This document shows, piece by piece, positions 20,885 through 25,676 of a stretch of 25,676 nt of DNA (the stretch's first letter is position 1; every line of letters starts with the position of its first letter). Source of the stretch: Larix sibirica. Taxonomy: Eukaryota; Streptophyta; Pinopsida; Pinales; Pinaceae. The translations under genes and the position numbers were made by a program. The stretch is from positions 14,307 through 39,982 of the forward strand of contig NWUY0300009587.1 in the NCBI GenBank assembly GCA_004151065.3, in the 5' to 3' direction. The notes beneath the pieces were generated by a model. It did not search any database and had not been told where the DNA came from. It saw only the letters and a list, made by a program, of their open reading frames with translations.

Positions 20885-21516
20885 CTCCAACATTGCCATA
20901 GAGTTTGCGGTCGGTTTTGACAACCAGATAGTACGATTTATGCATAGTGTTTGAGGCACACATCTTGAGGTGGGAATGATTTTTGAGACAAGTTTGCAGG
21001 TACAGTGGCATATTGCATCTTGAGGTGGTTTTGCATGCATCTCAAGGAAGTTTTCACAGAGGCAAAGGTGGTTTCTACACATAGTTCGAGATAGGCAAGG
21101 ATCCCAAGACTATATGAATTGTATGAAGCAACACTACATAGAAGTCTGTGTCAAAAGGGGAGTCTCAAGGTCTAGTTCAAAAGGTGGTCGACTTCATAGT
21201 CAAAAGTTGTATTTCACAAGGAGTTCAAATATGGTTTCTATTTTTGCATCTGGGCATCCAGTCATAAAAGAGCTCACATAACCCATTCAACTACACAAAA
21301 GTACAGCCATGTTTATACTTCAAGGTTGCAGAATTTCCTACAGAAGTTGTTGGTGATGTTTGTTTCTACTCCAGAACAATAGAAAAAAAAGGTGATATCA
21401 TAGGCTGATATTTATCCTTCTTTTGTATATTGTTTAAATCATTTGAGACTAATAAAAAGTGGTCCCACTGATAGGGAGTGGACCGGAGATGTAGCCCAAA
21501 GTGGGTGAACTCCTTT

Positions 21517-21522
21517 AATAAA
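21517..21522 (+). terminator. Polyadenylation-signal-like AATAAA of the LTR
   Basis: AATAAA directly follows the conserved-looking GTGGGTGAACTCC and is followed by TG-rich and T-rich stretches (TTCTGGTG, TTTTCTTC). It fits an R/U5 polyadenylation region. It is weak as a stand-alone signal in AT-rich DNA. Confidence 0.35.
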
Positions 21523-21636
21523 TTCTGGTGCCCATGTGATTGATATTTTCTTCTTTAGTCTCTTTTTAAATCATCTCACAATTCTATTTAAAGGCATGGA
21601 TTAAGCAAGTTGTCTTACATGAGCACAAGAGTTTAG

Positions 21637-22510
21637 CTAAGTTAAAAGTAATCCACATAAACTGCAAGAAGCACTATCAAATAAAGTTCCTGTTTTATTT
21701 GAAAAAAGATTAGTTAACCAGTGGCTAAATACTTTTAAGATCATCACCAAATAATCCTTGGCATATACAATGCATATTATTACGGGGCATTGGTACCATT
21801 TCATATCATCAAGAAGTGGAAGGTCTTTTGGTTGAACCTCCATTCATTCTCTTACAGGAAGAAATGATGACCTATGAACGTATGATGCATGTCATCCCAA
21901 GGTTGGTTAGACACATTCATGGCTTCCAATATATATTCATATGATGAAAATGTATTGTCTAAGAGGTCATGAGAACTGGGAGTATCGATAGTCGATGTGG
22001 GAGAAGTGTACATATCATTTTCCTCTCATGGGGGAATATTTTGATCTGAATCTGTCGAATCCATTTGTAATATAGCTTGGTATGAAACTTCTACGACAAA
22101 TAAGGGTAATCTATTCTCCAAGGAACCACATTCCAAATAATTAATAATTACAGTCTCCCACATTATTTTCCATGAATAAGCATTCCATTGAGACTACTTG
22201 CGATAAAGTTGAATGGGTTTAGGAAAAACCGATAGTGGGAAGTAAGCCTTTGTTGTTATGGTGAATACTCGATTAGGTTGTGTGATGGGAATATGTGGTG
22301 AGATTGTAAAATTTCCCATGAGGTAAGTCTATTTAAACATTCCTACCCCAATGTCTTGAATTACCTTTAGTGAATCCCTGATGAAAGGAACATTCAATTG
22401 CACACTAGCATATTTTGTTGATGCTCAAAATGACATGGTTCAAGAAACAACATAGTAAGCACCCTTGTAGGGATGGTCAAGGGGATGAAAGGGTATGGAA
22501 TCCTAGTTTG
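21637..22510 (-). pseudogene. Degenerate coding stretch of a second element, opposite strand
   Basis: On the minus strand one frame stays protein-like from about 22510 to 21860 with about six stops. It includes PFHPLDHPYKGAYYVVS, YASVQLNVPFIRDSLKVIQD, GNFTISPHIPITQPNRVFTI, then NYLECGSLENRLPLFVVEVS and ILEAMNVSNQPWDDMHH. After a frameshift it runs on as EVQPKDLPLLDDMKWYQCPV (ATG at 21843, to 21637). The NQPWDDMHH...DLPLLDDMKW part resembles the region just before RT in some plant Ty3/gypsy polyproteins. The remainder I do not recognise. Because it runs opposite to the first element and lies outside its LTR, it is a separate relic, possibly the host of the first insertion. Confidence 0.5.
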
Positions 22511-23700
22511 CGTTTAGATCCCTTGGATATATAGAATTCAAAGACTTGACCAAAGGAGTTAAGTACATAAATGAAATAAAAGCGGGAATTGATAAATGCT
22601 TCTAAATGAAATAACAATTTCAAGACAAGAACGCTAGTCCATTAAACAAACTATATTCATTGTCTAGCCATTCGTGCATTTTAATTTATGAAAAATAAAT
22701 TGATTAACTAATGAAAACATAAAAGAAATAAATTGTAAAATATTTATAAAGTAACTAAAAGGTTGTTAAAAATAAAATTTCTGAGAAACTAACACCTAGT
22801 TGCAAGCATGTAAATGCATCAATAGTTAAATCTATTCTGACGCTTAAGTAATATTAAGTAGTTTCTCTAAATATGCAAAGAGAAATCAACATAATCTTTT
22901 GATTTGGAATTTTAAAATGCCTTAAAAAATCAGTGTGATATTAATACAATGACATTAGTTAAATGAAGATGAAACATTGCGTACTCTCCATTAGCATAAA
23001 AAAGAAGCAATAATTTGTATTATGCTAGTGTATACGTAATATTTATCGCATTTAATGATATGCAAAAATAATTTGTTATTACATTCAATTTTGCAATTTT
23101 TCAAATGCAATCAAAGATTTTAGTTCATTAACGTAATGATATTCATAAAAAATAGTGAACTTAGTGGATTTTCCATCTACTGAAAATAAATTCAATAAAT
23201 AAAACATTTTGCATGAAATAAAAAAAATATTAAGAAATATGTCGAATGACTACTTTTGTCTAAATTATGAAGCACTAGAAAAGCCTATGACTAAAGTTCA
23301 AAAAACCAGAAAATTTATGTACATGTGATAAACAAAAATAAAACATAAAGTTTTGCAAAATGTAAAAAAACATAAATAACAACACAACTTAAATGAAAAT
23401 AGAGGAAGACACTTGAACTTCACCCTAATGGATGGACCTCGATTTTATCCTTACCTGCAATTGCATCCTTTTAGTCTCATGAATGATTGAGTATGGAGGG
23501 AAAACAATGCAGAGCGATATGATATTTGTAGATGTACCCACCTCTTACCTCCAGTGCAATATGATATTTGTGGCAACTTATGTGTGCTTTTAAAGGCTGT
23601 GGCAAAATATGCGAAAAGTTTTGGCAATTGCTGTGATGGGAGGAAAAGGGTTATGGTAACTGTGGGGAGCTAAAAAAATCATGCATCTTTTGGTCTTTCA
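22511..23700. other. AT-rich stretch, no gene seen
   Basis: Very A-rich on the plus strand, with no frame longer than expected by chance. The short phrase ATATGATATTTGT occurs twice at about 23517 and 23559. It could be the interior of the opposite-strand element or simple intergenic DNA. Confidence 0.4.
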
Positions 23701-23711
23701 CATGCATCTAA

Positions 23712-23748
23712 ATGAGGGTGAGCTACACTAATCGATGCTCACCCTCAT
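23712..23748. repeat. Perfect 12-bp inverted repeat (hairpin)
   Basis: ATGAGGGTGAGC (23712-23723) pairs completely with GCTCACCCTCAT (23737-23748) across a 13-base spacer. Half of the stem pairs are G-C, in an otherwise AT-rich region. It could be an extruded hairpin, a small transposon end pair, or part of a microRNA-like fold. The flanks do not extend the stem. Confidence 0.75.
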
Positions 23749-23896
23749 AGGCTGAATGAAGCACATAGTTTTCGTCATTCAATAGTTGCGTCAGATGTGG
23801 TTTACATTTCCTTCAATTTTTGGGATTCGACCTGAACAATTGGTTTTTGTGGCAGAATGGAATGCTTCGGGAACTCCAATTATCATAATGGATGTA

Positions 23897-24256
23897 CTAA
23901 AGAGAACAAATCCATTCACATAGTGACCTTCTGTAGTGAGATTTAATCATAAGTGCATAGTCAAACGAGTTTGAATGCTCAAGATTTGGCACTTCAAATT
24001 TATGAAAAGGTTCCAAGAATTTTACCTCCATGGCTTCAAAACCGTGCTTAGATTGGTTTTGGTTTGGCTTGCTAAATGGTGTATCCATGTATTCAAAACC
24101 TAAGTGTCGGCTTTGGCTTCCCCCTTGCACATTATTAATATATAGATTTGGTATTTGTGAACGCTCCTTCCCAATGACGTTACTTTCAGATGGATACAAC
24201 TTATGTCGTTTCCACACAAATATTAAAGGTGTAGTAACTGCCTTTGTATTGATCAT
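23897..24256 (-). CDS. Unrecognised 119-codon open frame
   Basis: It starts at ATG (24254-24256) and runs uninterrupted to TAG (23897-23899). The protein starts MINTKAVTTPLIFVWKRHK, is mixed polar and basic, has no membrane segment or signal peptide, and carries GFEYMDTPFSKPNQNQSKHG, then FEAMEVKFLEPFHKFEVPN. Composition is more protein-like than nearby chance frames, and the upstream minus-strand sequence to about 24650 also has stretches such as VIVGNRVVFLRC. It lies upstream, in the same orientation, of the degenerate stretch at 21637-22510, so it may be another part of that relic. It may equally be an exon or chance. Confidence 0.25.
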   Translation of the reverse strand: MINTKAVTTPLIFVWKRHKLYPSESNVIGKERSQIPNLYINNVQGGSQSRHLGFEYMDTPFSKPNQNQSKHGFEAMEVKFLEPFHKFEVPNLEHSNSFDYALMIKSHYRRSLCEWICSL

Positions 24257-25676
24257 CCAACGATTTTAGAAATCCTTAATGTTCACTATGTAGGAATTTT
24301 CTGGATGGACTGAAAGAAAAATGCATATGCACTCACCCAGAAGAAACCCTTTCTAGTTAAATAATGTCAAGCATCTTCCCCGGATGTTAGATATCGAAAT
24401 TTGACCTCCTTGCTGCGAAGTGATCTACACGAATCCTTGGGATGTTCAAGATTGTGAACATCGTAAAAATACAACTCTATTTCCAACAATGACAGTTGGA
24501 GTGAGATATGAACCTTTGGACTGGGGCATCCTTGGTAATTTTATGGTGTTCCATTCTCTTCTGCATTGGGGTGAAACTTCCTTCCGAGTGAGACTAGCCA
24601 TTCACTCTCTCATTTCATCAGGACATGATGAAGTGTATCCAGTGTTGTTGTAGATGTCTTTGTACTTACTGACGAAGTCATTGCAGGACGTGGAGTTCTG
24701 TGGTTTGTTAGTGTTTATTTTGGTTTATTTTTACTCCCAACTGTGCGTGGAGATGCCAACATCTTGACTCTGCACTTTGTATGGGAATTTTGTTTTCGTA
24801 CCCTATCTCATTTCTCTTGGACTAGCCTATTCATTTTTTGTTGTCACATGTTACCGTTCTTTTGTCTACCTCCTCGATCCATTGGCGTCTTCGACCTGAT
24901 TCTTGGTCGAAACCCTAGTTTGCAAATCCACATTGTCTACCAACGCTTGACAATTGTGACTCTTCACTGCTTGCGAGTCGTGTCTTGCTGGTTGTAATGA
25001 CTCTATTTGCCATCTGTTTGTGTGGTGTGATTGTTAGCCAAATGGCAAATTAGGGTTAGGGTTGTTTGCACTGTATTTCATGACCTCAAATGTGTTGGTG
25101 TGTGGATGGTCCATGTCTCTTCTATTCACTCATGCCCTCGTGCATGTGGTATCTTCCATTCAATTACTTCCAATAGCTCTGGTAACCACTTCCAACTTTG
25201 CCTATAATAATGGGTCTATAGCATTATGTTCGCACGCTCACATGTAAGTGTTTTTTTTAACATTATTCTCATACTATGTCGAGTTTCCCCTTCCATTCTT
25301 CCTGAAATTCGCTACCTAAAAGTATCCATTTGCATGGTCTACTAATGTTTCTCCCTCGTGTCATTACTGGTGTATGTTGGAGTTAGCATTACGATTCTCT
25401 TGGGAATTTTTTTTATGTGCTAGCTCTCTGCCAATTTCCTCCACATGGATCCACTTCCATATCCTTTATTGGTCGGATGCCATCTCATTTGTGTGTAGGT
25501 TTCATAAACCAATGTCTTTTTACCTGCCAAATTTATGTCAAAATGGCTCCCATGTCATTATTTTCTCCAATGTCATTTGTTTGTGCATGCATCAAAACAT
25601 TAACCACTATATCTTATTTAATACAAGTCACATATAAAATAAAATGATGCTGTTAGGAACCCATGTCAACCCTTCT
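24257..25676. other. No supportable gene; telomere-like motif present
   Basis: Open frames on the plus strand (24420-24653, 24743-24997, 25374-25637) start on GTG or have biased compositions (Cys/Phe/His-rich), and I do not support them. GAAACCCTAG at 24910 and TTAGGGTTAGGGTT at 25050-25063 are telo-box-like words, which in plants occur in promoters of housekeeping genes and as interstitial telomeric scraps. Nothing downstream supports a promoter. Confidence 0.4.

Larger units (their letters stand above)
16095..21600 (+). mobile_element. Degenerate Ty3/gypsy (chromovirus-like) LTR retrotransposon, 5'-truncated
   Basis: The domain order gag - protease - RT - RNase H - integrase identifies a Ty3/gypsy element. 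Integrase after RT separates it from Ty1/copia. A GPY/F motif and a chromodomain-like tail suggest the chromovirus branch. The coding part ends at 19941 and is followed by a polypurine tract and a 3' LTR. The 5' LTR, primer-binding site and N-terminal gag are absent: the sequence begins in gag where the LINE relic stops. The right limit is estimated, because no second LTR or target-site duplication is available for comparison. Confidence 0.85.
19983..21600 (+). repeat. Putative 3' LTR of the gypsy element
   Basis: It starts TGATCCAGGAGGATC right after the polypurine tract. Inside, in LTR order, are a U3-like region with ACGT boxes, a TATA-like TTATAAAA (20877-20884), a transcribed part, an AATAAA (21517-21522) and, just before it, GTAGCCCAAAGTGGGTGAAC (21491-21510), which resembles a phrase common near the 3' ends of plant LTRs. 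About 1.6 kb would be within the usual range. The right edge is not fixed: TCTCACA near 21574-21580 is one candidate. Without the 5' LTR the identification rests on context. Confidence 0.55.

Noticed and set aside
20783-21082. 99-codon open frame, minus strand, in the LTR
   Set aside because: Cys/His-rich chance frame overlapping the TATA and transcribed part of the LTR; no family resemblance.
25050-25063. TTAGGGTTAGGGTT as a telomere
   Set aside because: Only two units, and the six-base unit differs from the usual plant TTTAGGG. It is probably a telo-box word or chance.
1-25676. Search for a novel immune, CRISPR-like or biosynthetic system
   Set aside because: No intact cluster of genes exists here. 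The window is plant-type repeat DNA, and the repeats found are tandem duplications or transposon parts.

Overview
The window looks like nuclear DNA of a plant with a large, repeat-rich genome. It is AT-rich and gene-poor, and every recognisable protein relic belongs to a plant-type transposable element: a Ty3/gypsy LTR retrotransposon, a LINE ORF1 of the DUF4283/zinc-knuckle kind, and a CACTA-like DNA transposon end. A conifer or similar seed plant would fit, but the sequence alone does not fix the lineage. I found no intact gene, no rRNA, no intact tRNA and no CRISPR array.

The dominant structural fact is a 7,281-bp direct duplication. Bases 2271-9551 reappear at 9553-16833 with a constant offset of 7282. 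I found three single-base differences by eye, and the copies are separated by one N at 9552. The most economical reading is two overlapping contigs, or two haplotypes, joined without merging. Everything between 2271 and 9551 should be counted once until this is checked.

Layout: 1-2002 is AT-rich sequence without a supportable gene. 2003-2439 is a 220-bp tandem pair, and copy B of the large duplication starts inside its second unit. 2440-6880 is non-coding, with three short tandem duplications, one splice-acceptor-like exon candidate and a tRNA-related SINE-like relic. 6885-7516 is an array of about 105-bp units ending in TACTAGTG, read as a CACTA-like transposon end. 7517-8790 (minus) is a broken LINE ORF1. 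8813-9551 is the gag-protease start of a Ty3/gypsy element, cut off at the N. 9553-16833 repeats all of this. From 16095 the same gypsy element runs on through protease, reverse transcriptase, RNase H, integrase, a GPY/F tail and a chromodomain-like end (19941), then a polypurine tract and a 3' LTR starting at 19983 and ending near 21600. 21637-22510 (minus) is a second, opposite-strand degenerate coding stretch, probably from another retroelement. 22511-25676 is AT-rich with one unexplained 119-codon open frame (minus) and a perfect 12-bp hairpin.

The gypsy element is dead several times over. It has many frameshifts and stops, the RT catalytic YLDD reads YLDE, and the third integrase catalytic residue (Glu of DD35E) is a TAG codon. 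No 5' LTR was found. The nesting suggests a CACTA-like element inside a LINE fragment, which in turn abuts the gypsy gag.
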